From assembly GCA_903644075.1 (NCBI GenBank), contig CAHJXH010000004.1, positions 1 through 55,188 on the forward strand: a stretch of DNA of 55,188 nt, written 5' to 3'. Both the position numbers and the translations under genes were made by a program. Shown here piece by piece: positions 15,390-23,761 of this stretch. Origin of the DNA: Sphingobacteriaceae bacterium. Its GTDB lineage: Bacteria > Bacteroidota > Bacteroidia > Sphingobacteriales > Sphingobacteriaceae. The number at the start of each line of letters is the position of its first letter. Position 1 is the first letter of the stretch. The notes under the pieces are model-generated. The model was not told the DNA's origin. It was given only the letters and a program-made list of their open reading frames with translations, and ran no database searches.

Positions 15390-15884
15390 ATGCCTGATTA
15401 TAAAATTCCAGCTCAAACCCGCATTGGGCACGTTCATTTAAAGGTAAGTAACCTGCAACGCTCGTTAGATTTTTACTGCGGACTGCTTGGCTTTGAGCAG
15501 ATGGTTAATTATGGCGACAGCGCTGCTTTTATATCTGCAGGCGGGTATCACCACCATATTGGCTTAAATACCTGGCATAGTAAAAACTCACCTCCTGCAC
15601 CGGAGCATGCGCCGGGTTTATACCATACTGCTATTTTGTATCCTGAAAGAAAAGATTTGGCCGCAATATTTAAACGCTTGATAGATGCTAAATATCAAAT
15701 CACAGGCGCATCAGATCATGGTGTATCAGAGGCTATCTATCTGAATGACCCGGACGAAAACGGAGTTGAACTTTATTGGGACCGCCCGCGTGATCAATGG
15801 CCACTAGACGAGCAGGGTAATTTTACCATGTTTACCAAGCGATTAGATATAGAAGGTTTAATGGCGACGTTGGAAGAGAAATAA
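15390..15884 (+). CDS. VOC family (glyoxalase / extradiol dioxygenase-like) protein
   Basis: 164 residues with two beta-alpha-beta-beta-beta modules. The candidate metal ligands are a His in GHVHLKV (13-19), a His in LYHTAILYP and a Glu in NGVELYWDRP, which is the pattern of catechol-2,3-dioxygenase-like (CatE/YfiE) proteins. The conserved HHHIGLNTWHSK is also typical of this group. It is cytoplasmic and the substrate unknown. It is a single gene, followed by an array of four GAGACACAA palindromes and a strong bidirectional hairpin. Confidence 0.88.
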   Translation: MPDYKIPAQTRIGHVHLKVSNLQRSLDFYCGLLGFEQMVNYGDSAAFISAGGYHHHIGLNTWHSKNSPPAPEHAPGLYHTAILYPERKDLAAIFKRLIDAKYQITGASDHGVSEAIYLNDPDENGVELYWDRPRDQWPLDEQGNFTMFTKRLDIEGLMATLEEK

Positions 15885-15898
15885 GCGATTTTTTCGTA

Positions 15899-16073
15899 GA
15901 GACACAATACCTTGTGTCTCGTTTACAAATCAAATGAACATCAGTAGAGACACAATATTTTGTGTCTCGCGTTTGCAAATCACATAATATACAGACCTTT
16001 ATACGAGACACAAGGTATTGTGCCTCTACGGGAGATAAGAGAATATTAAAAGAGACACAAGATATTGTGTCTC
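15899..16073. repeat. Array of four GAGACACAA palindromes
   Basis: Four 22-base hairpins, GAGACACAA-N4-TTGTGTCTC, lie at 15899-15920, 15947-15968, 16005-16026 (one mismatch) and 16052-16073. Centre-to-centre distances are about 48, 58 and 47 bases, with CGTTTRCAAATCA shared after the first two. Several are flanked by GTA or TAC. They form most of the 240-base gap between two convergent genes. The pattern is that of dispersed palindromic (REP/MITE-type) sequences in tandem, not a CRISPR. Confidence 0.85.
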
Positions 16074-16087
16074 TACGGATAATATCA

Positions 16088-16127
16088 AAAACAGAAAAGG
16101 GCTTCAATTGAAGCCCTTTTCTGTTTT
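16088..16127. terminator. Bidirectional terminator between the VOC gene and kup
   Basis: A perfect 40-base palindrome (core ACAGAAAAGGGCTTCAA and its complement, 16091-16124) has A runs on the left and T runs on the right. It is suited to stop both the rightward VOC transcript and the leftward kup transcript. It overlaps the first two bases of the kup stop codon. Confidence 0.8.
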
Positions 16128-18069
16128 ATTTAATGCGATGTATCTGCACCGTTTCTGGGTCAGCCAACATTAGCGGTACTTTTTCAACCGTAACAAAACT
16201 CAGGTCGAGGCCAAAGTTGCGCTCTTCTGATAAGCTGATCTTTTTCAGTTGCGTATAAAGCGCCATCACACCTTTTTCGTATAATGACAAGTAGTGCGAT
16301 CGTGATACCACTTTCTCGATAACCACAAAGCGGAAATCGCCTACAATTTTGTGCTTATTCAGCGATTCGTATTTACTGGTAATGTCTACTTCACCTTTTT
16401 TAACCAGGTCTTCTACCACTTTTCTAAACAACAGATTAATCTGCTGCTCAACGCGGAAACCTAATTTAAAGTCGATTCGGATCAGTTTGTTCGGCACTAA
16501 AAAGTCTACTTCGTACTCACGGGTATAAGGCTCGTCCATTACATCCACGTGTACCAACCAATATACATCGGCACGTTTAGGCTGCTTTTGTAGTATCGAG
16601 TATATGATCTTCGATTCTATCTCTGAATTGAAATTGGCGCTGGTTAAGTAAACCAATTGTGAGGCATATTTACTTACGCTGTTATCATCGCTTAGTTCTT
16701 TAATAATAGTGTAGTAATCCTCAATCTCAACAAACTTAACGTAGCGGTTACGGATTTTACGGGCTGTATGCCAGGTCCACATAATCCAGAACAGCACCGC
16801 GCCTATTGATAGCGTAAACCAACCACCATGCACAAATTTAACCAGGTTACCGAATAAGAAGGTTCCTTCTATAACCAGGTAAACAGTAAGAAATAAGTTG
16901 ATAATATATTGCGGAACCTTGCGCCGTTTCAGGAATTTGGACACCAAAATGGTGGTCATTAACATGGCTACCGTGATACTTAAACCGTAAGCAGCCTCCA
17001 TCTTATCAGAAGCACGGAATAACAGCACCACACCAATACAACCCGCGCACAACAGCCAGTTAACGCTTGGTACGTATAACTGTCCTTTTTGCTCAGACGG
17101 ATAATTGATCTTTACCTTAGGCCAAAGGTTTAAACGCACTGCCTCAGCAATAAGCGTAAATGAACCTGAAATTAAGGCCTGACTGGCTATAATAGCAGCG
17201 ATAGTTGCAATGCTGATACCATAGATTAAGAACCACGTTGGCATAATTTCATAAAATGGGTTATGAATATTTAAGTCTTTAGTTTGTCCCTGAAATTTCA
17301 GTAACCAAACCGCCTGGCCTAAGTAGTTTAATACCAAACAGCTTTTTACATATACCCAGCTTACGCGGATATTATCGCGGCCGCAGTGGCCTAAATCAGA
17401 ATATAAAGCCTCGGCACCTGTAGTACACAGGAAAACCGCACCTAAAATAGTTAAGGCCTTAGGGCTGGTTGTTAATAATTCGAATGCGTAATATGGGTTA
17501 AGCGCCTTCATTACATACGGGGCCTGGGCAATTAATGCAACACCTAAAACGCCCATCATGGTGAACCATAAAAACATAATTGGGCCAAACGCCTTACCTA
17601 CCAGTGATGTACCGAACTGCTGTATAAAGAACAGGAAAGCGATAATCAAAATAACAATTTGCACTGTTGGCAGGTTTGGATAGTAGCTTTTTAAACCCTC
17701 AATAGCCGCCGAAATAGTAATAGGCGGTGTAATAATACCATCGGCGAGCAGGGCACAACCACCTAATACGGCCGGTACAATGAGCCATTTGGCCCGCCTG
17801 CGCACCAGCGAAAAGAGTGAGAAAATGCCACCCTCACCTTTGTTATCAGCCCGCAGGGTAATAACTACATACTTGAGTGTGGTTTGTAAAGTTAAGGTCC
17901 AGAAAATACAGGAAACCCCTCCTAGTACCAGTACTTCTGAAATGTGCTGGCCACCTACTATAGCTTTAAAAACATATAATGGGGATGTTCCGATGTCACC
18001 GTAGATAATACCTAAACTGATAAGTATACCAGCGGCGGTGAGCTTGTTGAGATCTTTGTGTTGTGTCAC
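16126..18069 (-). CDS. kup: KUP/HAK/KT family potassium transporter
   Basis: 647 residues with 12 membrane helices in the first 430 and a soluble C-terminal domain. The N-terminal signature GIIYGDIGTSPLYVF is conserved, with DNKGEGGIFSLFSLV and TTGAEALYSDLGHCGRDNIR further on. It is an inner-membrane K+ uptake system, usually proton-coupled. The only suitable start is GTG at 18069 (MTQHKDLNKLT). It converges on the VOC gene across a strong palindromic terminator. Confidence 0.94.
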   Translation of the reverse strand: MTQHKDLNKLTAAGILISLGIIYGDIGTSPLYVFKAIVGGQHISEVLVLGGVSCIFWTLTLQTTLKYVVITLRADNKGEGGIFSLFSLVRRRAKWLIVPAVLGGCALLADGIITPPITISAAIEGLKSYYPNLPTVQIVILIIAFLFFIQQFGTSLVGKAFGPIMFLWFTMMGVLGVALIAQAPYVMKALNPYYAFELLTTSPKALTILGAVFLCTTGAEALYSDLGHCGRDNIRVSWVYVKSCLVLNYLGQAVWLLKFQGQTKDLNIHNPFYEIMPTWFLIYGISIATIAAIIASQALISGSFTLIAEAVRLNLWPKVKINYPSEQKGQLYVPSVNWLLCAGCIGVVLLFRASDKMEAAYGLSITVAMLMTTILVSKFLKRRKVPQYIINLFLTVYLVIEGTFLFGNLVKFVHGGWFTLSIGAVLFWIMWTWHTARKIRNRYVKFVEIEDYYTIIKELSDDNSVSKYASQLVYLTSANFNSEIESKIIYSILQKQPKRADVYWLVHVDVMDEPYTREYEVDFLVPNKLIRIDFKLGFRVEQQINLLFRKVVEDLVKKGEVDITSKYESLNKHKIVGDFRFVVIEKVVSRSHYLSLYEKGVMALYTQLKKISLSEERNFGLDLSFVTVEKVPLMLADPETVQIHRIK

Positions 18070-18222
18070 TATATTGTTAAAAGATTCTGCAAAAGTATTA
18101 AATGTTTGGTTATAACATAACCCTGATATTTATCGTATACTTAACACATAGACAGTTGAACTACCACAAAAGATTGACTTTTGTTAAAAATTGTTAAAAT
18201 TATTAATAAAAACATATTGTAC

Positions 18223-18255
18223 TTGGTACATTAAGCTTGTTAATTTATAGTTTTG
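18223..18255 (+). promoter_or_regulatory. Promoter of the T9SS-sorted small protein
   Basis: TTG (18223-18225), a 22-base spacer and TAGTTTTG (18248-18255) match the Bacteroidota promoter. The start codon at 18273 follows about 17 bases after the box. Confidence 0.6.
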
Positions 18256-18272
18256 CAATGTGAACTAGAATT

Positions 18273-18785
18273 ATGAGGCAAAAATTTACTTTTTATTTTT
18301 TATGGATATTTTTAATTGCATCTGCAATATCCATAAATTTTGCCTTTGCCTCTGGCGACAAGTTTAAAACGGATACTGCTTACCTGCATATTAAAAATGC
18401 AAAACCTGCTACACGTACTTCTTACTTAAAAGGTGGGTTCCATTTAAACTTCCCTTCTTTATCATCTTCCTCAAAAGCAGGCATGGCTAAACCTGCAGAT
18501 GCTAAGCCAGCAGATGATAGTAAAACGTTAAGCAACGTAACTATATTTCCAAACCCGGTTACCGATCAAATTAATCTTAAATATACCATTACCCGTAATA
18601 CCAATGTAACCATAAAAATTATGGACGTACTGGGTAATAACGTGCTTACCCTCCTCTCGCAACGGATGGAGCCGGGCGAGCAGAAATTCTCTTACACCCT
18701 AAACAAGCAACTCACCAGCGGCTTTTACTTTGTTCGCGTGGTAGTTGGTACGGAGTCTGTGATTAAACGGATCTCGGTGTTGTAA
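18273..18785 (+). CDS. Small secreted protein with T9SS type A sorting domain
   Basis: 170 residues. A signal peptide (about 1-27, ending FAFA) is followed by a linker of only 55-60 residues, rich in Ser, Lys, Ala and Asp (KPADAKPADD). The type A C-terminal sorting domain covers about 90-170: FPNPVTDQINLKYTI, MDVLGNNVL, MEPGEQKFSY, LTSGFYFVRVV, and the terminal KRISVL. Proteins with this domain cross the outer membrane through the type IX system, and PorT is encoded at 4916. The sorting domain makes up half of the protein, so the exported part would be a short peptide-like cargo. Confidence 0.88.
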   Translation: MRQKFTFYFLWIFLIASAISINFAFASGDKFKTDTAYLHIKNAKPATRTSYLKGGFHLNFPSLSSSSKAGMAKPADAKPADDSKTLSNVTIFPNPVTDQINLKYTITRNTNVTIKIMDVLGNNVLTLLSQRMEPGEQKFSYTLNKQLTSGFYFVRVVVGTESVIKRISVL

Positions 18786-18829
18786 CCGGAAGAGAAGCAA
18801 GAATCAAGAGACAAGAATCATACGCTGTC

Positions 18830-18891
18830 GCAAGTTTAGCGTAGCGTAACTTGTGACTCGAAACTGAGGTAAGCTTTCAGCTTACTTCAAG
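18830..18891. repeat. Two hairpins between the T9SS cargo gene and the FAH gene
   Basis: GTCGCAAGTTT...TAACTTGTGAC (about 18827-18857) forms an imperfect stem around AGCGTAGCG, and GTAAGCTTTCAGCTTAC (about 18871-18887) forms a 6-base stem. They may end the upstream transcript and look like dispersed repeats, preceded by a CAAGAATCAAGAGACAAG-type stretch related to 36950-37021. Confidence 0.5.
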
Positions 18892-18976
18892 GTAATCAAA
18901 CGCAAAATTTTAATTACAGCCAACATCCTGGGCATTTTAATGTTTAGCTTTGGCGTTTACACCTGTTTATATCCGT

Positions 18977-19588
18977 ATGAAAATAATTGCCATCGGCCGT
19001 AATTATGCCGAACACGCCAAAGAGCTGAACAACCCTGTACCAACAGTACCCGTTATTTTTATGAAGCCCGATACCGCTTTATTAAAAGATAATAAACCTT
19101 TTTACCTGCCCGATTTCTCTAACGATGTACATCATGAAATTGAAGTAGTTTTAAAAGTGAGCAAAGAAGGCAAGCACATCGACGAGAAATTTGCCGCCGG
19201 GTATTTTGACGAGATAGCCATCGGTATCGATTTTACCGCACGCGATATCCAGCAAAAACATAAAGAAAAAGGTTTACCGTGGGAGCTTGCCAAGGCATTT
19301 GACAATTCGGCCCCGATCAGCAATTTTATCCCTAAGGATAAATTTGCCGATCTATACAATATGAACTTTAAGTTAGATATTAACGGCGAACCACGCCAGG
19401 TTGGTAATACAAAAGACTTGTTGTTCTCGTTCGAAAAGATCATCGCTTTTGTATCAAAATACATCACCCTTAAAAAAGGCGACCTGATTTACACCGGCAC
19501 TCCAGAAGGCGTAGCCAAAGTAAACGTAGGCGACCACCTGGAAGGTTACCTGGAAAATGAAAAACTGTTAGACTTCTACATCAAATAA
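18977..19588 (+). CDS. Fumarylacetoacetate hydrolase family protein
   Basis: 203 residues from the ATG at 18977 (MKIIAIGRNYAEHAKEL), the usual start for the FAHD1-type group. Metal ligands are Glu54 and Glu56 (HHEIEVVL) and Asp85 (GIDFTARD). The GTPEGVAKV loop near the C-terminus is conserved. Relatives act as acylpyruvase or oxaloacetate decarboxylase, or cleave similar 1,3-dicarbonyl compounds; the substrate is not set by sequence. An upstream TTG at 18950 overlaps the promoter-like TAGCTTTG (18945-18952) and was rejected as start. The M23 peptidase follows after 3 bases. Confidence 0.9.
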   Translation: MKIIAIGRNYAEHAKELNNPVPTVPVIFMKPDTALLKDNKPFYLPDFSNDVHHEIEVVLKVSKEGKHIDEKFAAGYFDEIAIGIDFTARDIQQKHKEKGLPWELAKAFDNSAPISNFIPKDKFADLYNMNFKLDINGEPRQVGNTKDLLFSFEKIIAFVSKYITLKKGDLIYTGTPEGVAKVNVGDHLEGYLENEKLLDFYIK

Positions 19589-19591
19589 CGC

Positions 19592-21307
19592 ATGCTGAAA
19601 TACCCCGTTGTCGCTCTTTTATTTGTTCTTGCTTTATCTACCGCAAATACAAAAGCACAAACACCTACAATACAAAGTAAAACCTACCCGCAAAATATTT
19701 TCCGTTACCCGCTCGATCTGCCGCCCAGCACTGCCGGCGGCTTCGGCGAGCTACGTGGTAACCACTTCCACTCTGGCTTAGATTTTCGCACCAACCAGCG
19801 CGAAGGCTACCCGGTGCATGCAGTTTACGATGGTTATATCTCGCGCTTAAGGGTACAGTTCGGCGGCTTTGGTAATGCGTTATATATCACGCACCCCAAC
19901 GGTTACACTTCGGTATATGGCCACCTGCAAAGGTTCAGCCCTGAGATATTACAGGTATTGCGCGAACAACAACGCATTCAGCAAAAGGATCTGGTTGATA
20001 TCAGCCTTACCCCTATGCAGCTCCCGGTTTATAAAGGGCAGATTGTGGCATGGTCGGGCAACACAGGTGGCTCAGCCGGCCCGCATTTGCACTTTGAGTT
20101 GCGCGATAGTGAGAATGAGCAAACCATCAATGCACAACTGTTCGGCTTAACCATTCCGGATCAGGTACCTCCTACTATCTCGGCAATGGCTATTTACAAA
20201 TTAAACGGCAATCCCTTTAGCGAGAAAACAGCGCATAACTTTTACCCTGTGGCAGGAGCAAATGGTCATTATCATTTGGTAAACCCACAAGTCCTGGAAA
20301 TTGGCAACGATGCCGGTTTGGGTATTGCCTGTGTTGATCAAAACAGCGCATCAGCTAATCGTAACGGTGCCTACTCTATCGAAATAAAGTTAGATGGCAC
20401 TACCATTTACACCATGGCAATGGAACGTTTCGCCTTTGATCAAACGCATGCCATTAACGCTTATATCGACTATCCAACAGCGCAAACCACCGGGCGCATG
20501 ATCCAGAAGTGCTTTATAATGCCGGGTAGCAAAATCACCATCTACCCGCAATCTGTAAACCGTGGTATTATTAAATTAACTGACGATGCCGTGCATGATG
20601 TTGAGTATGTAGTAAAAGACGTTGCCGGTAACACATCAACCTTAGCAGTTAAAGTGAAGGCTGGTCCGGAAAGTAAAACCATTGCGGCACAACCTGCTGC
20701 GGGTACAATCCGCTTCCATTACGATCAAACTAATGTGTTTACCAACGATAATCTGAAAATCACAATTGCACCGGGAAACCTATACGATGATCTGGATTTT
20801 AGCTTTGCTAAACTGCCTAAACATGTTGGGGCTTACTCGGCCACGTACCGTTTGCATAACCGTTTAACGCCAATTCACGATCAGTTTGATGTTTGGATTA
20901 AGCCCGACAGTACTATCGGCAAATTGGTTGATAAAGCCGTTATTGTAGGTGCCGAAGATGCCATTTACGAGGATGGTTTTGTGAAAGCCCATGCCAAAGG
21001 ATTTGGTGATGTGTACGTTAGGGGTGATACCGAAGCGCCATTTATCCACCCATTAAATATTATTAATGGTGGAAGTATGGCTCGAAAACCAAAAATTTCC
21101 TTTAAAATTGGCGACAATTTATCGGGCATTAAATCTTACCTCGGCAAAATTGATGGCCAGTGGGTGCTGATGGAATGGGATTTTAAAACAAAGATCCTAA
21201 ACTATACCTTTGACACCAGCATTACCCCCGGTAAGCATAAACTCGAATTAACAGTTACAGACAATAAAGATAACGCGGCTACATACACCGCCGATTTTTA
21301 CAGATAA
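19592..21307 (+). CDS. M23 family metallopeptidase, secreted
   Basis: 571 residues with a signal peptide (about 1-22). The LytM-type domain occupies about 45-170. Zinc ligands are His60 and Asp64 (FHSGLDF) and His165 in GPHLHFELRD, with the catalytic His163. The remaining 400 residues are beta-rich with Ig-like character (DNLSGIKSYLGKIDGQWVLMEW, ending DNKDNAATYTADFYR). It should cut peptidoglycan peptides in the periplasm. Its stop shares one base with the ATG of bcp (TAATG), so translation is coupled. Confidence 0.9.
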   Translation: MLKYPVVALLFVLALSTANTKAQTPTIQSKTYPQNIFRYPLDLPPSTAGGFGELRGNHFHSGLDFRTNQREGYPVHAVYDGYISRLRVQFGGFGNALYITHPNGYTSVYGHLQRFSPEILQVLREQQRIQQKDLVDISLTPMQLPVYKGQIVAWSGNTGGSAGPHLHFELRDSENEQTINAQLFGLTIPDQVPPTISAMAIYKLNGNPFSEKTAHNFYPVAGANGHYHLVNPQVLEIGNDAGLGIACVDQNSASANRNGAYSIEIKLDGTTIYTMAMERFAFDQTHAINAYIDYPTAQTTGRMIQKCFIMPGSKITIYPQSVNRGIIKLTDDAVHDVEYVVKDVAGNTSTLAVKVKAGPESKTIAAQPAAGTIRFHYDQTNVFTNDNLKITIAPGNLYDDLDFSFAKLPKHVGAYSATYRLHNRLTPIHDQFDVWIKPDSTIGKLVDKAVIVGAEDAIYEDGFVKAHAKGFGDVYVRGDTEAPFIHPLNIINGGSMARKPKISFKIGDNLSGIKSYLGKIDGQWVLMEWDFKTKILNYTFDTSITPGKHKLELTVTDNKDNAATYTADFYR

Positions 21308-21771
21308 TGGCAACTTTAACAACAGGCACCAAAGCACCCGACTTTACCGCCAATGACCAAAACGGAAAAACAGTTTCTTTAGCAGACTTTAAAGGAAAAA
21401 CTACCATCCTTTATTTTTATCCAAAGGATGATACTCCGGGCTGCACAGCCGAAGCCTGCGACTTTAGGGACAACTACCAGTTTTTGAGCAGCCAGGGCTA
21501 CGAGGTAATTGGTGTGAGTGTTGATGATGAGAAATCGCACAAAAAATTCGAGACCAAATACAGCCTGCCTTTTACCCTGATTGCCGATGTTGACCACACC
21601 ATTGTGGAAGCTTATGGCGTTTGGGTGGAGAAAAATATGTACGGCAAAAAATATATGGGCGTTGCCCGCACCACTTTTATTATTGATGCTGAAGGCGTGA
21701 TTAGCAAGATCATCGAAAAAGTTGATACTAAAAATTCCTCTCAACAGGTGTTGGACCTGCTGAAGAACTAA
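21307..21771 (+). CDS. bcp: Thioredoxin-dependent thiol peroxidase (Bcp)
   Basis: 154 residues, a typical BCP/PrxQ length. The peroxidatic Cys46 and resolving Cys51 are in TPGCTAEACDFRD. The YFYPKDDTPGC stretch and the conserved VARTTFIID strand confirm the family. It reduces hydroperoxides in the cytoplasm using thioredoxin (trxA is at 36491). Start and stop overlap with the M23 gene by one base. Confidence 0.95.
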   Translation: MATLTTGTKAPDFTANDQNGKTVSLADFKGKTTILYFYPKDDTPGCTAEACDFRDNYQFLSSQGYEVIGVSVDDEKSHKKFETKYSLPFTLIADVDHTIVEAYGVWVEKNMYGKKYMGVARTTFIIDAEGVISKIIEKVDTKNSSQQVLDLLKN

Positions 21772-21800
21772 AATATTATATAACCAACCTTCCTTAATTA

Positions 21801-22646
21801 ATGACTACTGATATTTCTGAATTAAAAAATGTCGCGTCGCAAGTAAGACGCGATATTGTACGTATGGTACACGGTTGCCAGAGCGGCCACCCCGGCGGCT
21901 CTTTAGGCTGTACTGATTACCTGGTTGCCCTGTATTTCTCGGCAATGAAACACGACCCGAAGTTTAGCATGGATGGCATCGGCGAAGACCTGTTCTTTTT
22001 GTCGAACGGGCACATTTCTCCGGTATTTTATAGCGTACTGGCACATGCCGGTTATTTTGATAAAGCCGAGCTGGCTACCTTCCGTAAAATTGGAAGCCGC
22101 CTGCAAGGCCACCCTACTACACACGAGCATTTACCGGGCGTACGTATTGCCTCTGGTTCATTGGGCCAGGGTTTATCGGTTGCCATCGGTGCTGCACAAG
22201 CAAAAAAATTAAATAAAGACAGCAGCCTTGTTTTCACCCTGCATGGCGATGGTGAGTTACAGGAAGGCCAGATCTGGGAAGCGGCGATGTATGCCCCTCA
22301 CAATAAAGTTGATAACCTCATTGCTGCTATTGATGTTAACGGCCAGCAAATTGATGGTTCTACCAAAAATGTATTGTCATTAGGCGATCTGCATGCTAAG
22401 TGGGTTGCTTTCGGTTGGGATGTTCTGGAAGCAAAGGGTAATGATATGGAATCGCTGCTCGCTGTTTTAGCCGAAGCTAAAAGCCGCACCGGCCAGGGCA
22501 AACCAATTGTAATTCTATTACATACCGACATGGGTTATGGCGTAGATTTTATGATGGGAACCCACAAATGGCACGGTACCGCCCCTAACGATGCGCAACT
22601 GGCACAAGCTTTAGGACAGCTGGAAGAAACTTTGGGAGACTATTAA
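21801..22646 (+). CDS. Transketolase, N-terminal (thiamine diphosphate-binding) subunit
   Basis: 281 residues. The N-terminal transketolase half starts LKNVASQVRRDIVRMVHGCQSGHPGGSLG. The thiamine-diphosphate motif begins GDGELQEGQIWEA and ends with Asn in DVNGQQIDG. In the split form it pairs with a separate C-terminal subunit, here encoded 114 bases downstream. Together they work in the non-oxidative pentose phosphate pathway. The stop codon shares its last A with the palindromic element that separates the two subunit genes. Confidence 0.93.
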   Translation: MTTDISELKNVASQVRRDIVRMVHGCQSGHPGGSLGCTDYLVALYFSAMKHDPKFSMDGIGEDLFFLSNGHISPVFYSVLAHAGYFDKAELATFRKIGSRLQGHPTTHEHLPGVRIASGSLGQGLSVAIGAAQAKKLNKDSSLVFTLHGDGELQEGQIWEAAMYAPHNKVDNLIAAIDVNGQQIDGSTKNVLSLGDLHAKWVAFGWDVLEAKGNDMESLLAVLAEAKSRTGQGKPIVILLHTDMGYGVDFMMGTHKWHGTAPNDAQLAQALGQLEETLGDY

Positions 22647-22760
22647 ACCCCCTCCGACTCCCCCAAAGGGGGAGAGTTAAAAGACATTATTCGTAAAACC
22701 AGAATATTAAAACATTGCCCTAAAAGCCCCTCTCCTTTGGAGAGGGGTTGGGGAGAGGTT
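22646..22760. repeat. Bipartite GC-rich palindromic element, copy 1
   Basis: The element begins AACCCCCTCCGACTCCCCC and ends with a segment whose reverse complement begins AACCTCTCCCCAACCCC. It holds two hairpins (CTCCCCCAAAGGGGGAG and CCCCTCTCCTTTGGAGAGGGG) at the ends of an AT-rich centre. It runs exactly from the stop of the N-terminal transketolase gene to the ATG of the C-terminal one. Copy 2, at 31672-31765, has the same plan. Confidence 0.8.
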
Positions 22761-23720
22761 ATGAAAAAATACACTTACACAGATAAAAAAGATACCCGTT
22801 CGGGCTTTGGCGCCGGACTATTAGAAGCAGGTAAACGTAACGACCAGGTGGTTGCCCTTTGCGCCGACCTGATCGGCTCATTAAAAATGCAGGATTTTAT
22901 TGCTGCTTTCCCTGAGCGCTTTTTCCAAACCGGTATTGCAGAGGCTAATATGATGGGCATGGCTGCAGGTTTAACCATCGGTGGCAAAATTCCTTTCACA
23001 GGTACATTTGCAAATTTTTCAACCGGTAGGGTTTATGATCAGATCCGTCAGTCAATCGCTTATTCAAATAAAAACGTTAAGATCTGTGCTTCACACGCAG
23101 GTTTAACTTTGGGCGAAGACGGTGCAACACACCAGATCTTAGAAGACTTAGGCTTAATGAAAATGCTGCCCGGCATGACCGTAATTAACCCTTGCGATTA
23201 TAACCAGACTAAAGCGGCTACCATTGCCATTGCAGAATACGAGGGCCCTGTTTACTTACGTTTCGGCCGCCCGGTTGTGCCTATTTTTACAGATCCTGAT
23301 CAAAAATTTGAGATCGGTAAAGCTTGGATGGTGAACGAAGGTGCAGATGTGAGTATATTCGCAACAGGCCATTTGGTTTGGGAAGCGATACAAGCAGGTG
23401 AAAAGCTGGCTGAAGAAGGTATCGATGCCGAGATCATTAATATACACACCATTAAACCCTTAGATGCTGAAGCTATTTTAGCATCTGTACGTAAAACAGG
23501 TTGTGTGGTAACTGCCGAAGAGCATAACCGTTTAGGTGGCTTAGGTGATAGCGTTGCACAAGTGTTAGCAACTAAACTACCTACTCCGCAAGAGTATGTG
23601 GCTGTAGATGACAGCTTTGGCGAAAGTGGTACACCAGAGCAACTGATGACTAAATACGGTTTAGATGCTGCTCATATTGTTGCAGCTGCTAAACGTGCCA
23701 TCGCCAGAAAAACAAAGTAG
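22761..23720 (+). CDS. Transketolase, C-terminal subunit
   Basis: 319 residues from the ATG at 22761 (MKKYTYTDKKDTRSGFG). It carries the pyrimidine-binding half of transketolase: FFQTGIAEANMMGMAAGLTIGG (with the catalytic Glu of GIAE) and ASHAGLTLGEDGATHQ, followed by the C-terminal domain (VSIFATGHLVWEA, GCVVTAEEHNRLGGLG). An open frame back to a TTG at 22737 translates only the GC-rich repeat and was rejected. The ATG follows the element directly, so the leader, and perhaps the promoter, comes from the repeat. Confidence 0.93.
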   Translation: MKKYTYTDKKDTRSGFGAGLLEAGKRNDQVVALCADLIGSLKMQDFIAAFPERFFQTGIAEANMMGMAAGLTIGGKIPFTGTFANFSTGRVYDQIRQSIAYSNKNVKICASHAGLTLGEDGATHQILEDLGLMKMLPGMTVINPCDYNQTKAATIAIAEYEGPVYLRFGRPVVPIFTDPDQKFEIGKAWMVNEGADVSIFATGHLVWEAIQAGEKLAEEGIDAEIINIHTIKPLDAEAILASVRKTGCVVTAEEHNRLGGLGDSVAQVLATKLPTPQEYVAVDDSFGESGTPEQLMTKYGLDAAHIVAAAKRAIARKTK

Positions 23721-23761
23721 GCTAATAAATGCTTTATAGGTTAAACTATTAAATAAAATAA

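Noticed and set aside
15899-16073. Possible CRISPR array.
   Set aside because: The repeats are perfect hairpins with uneven spacing, the intervening sequence is partly shared, and no cas gene is nearby.
15832-16107. Minus-strand frame across the palindrome array.
   Set aside because: Its protein is only the translation of GAGACACAA hairpins (repeated RDT.YCVST) and it runs into the VOC gene.
18950-18976. N-terminal extension of the FAH protein from a TTG.
   Set aside because: It overlaps a promoter-like TAGCTTTG, and the family begins with MKIIAIGRNY.
22737-22760. N-terminal extension of the transketolase C subunit (MERGWGEV).
   Set aside because: It is translated palindromic element; the family starts at the following ATG.
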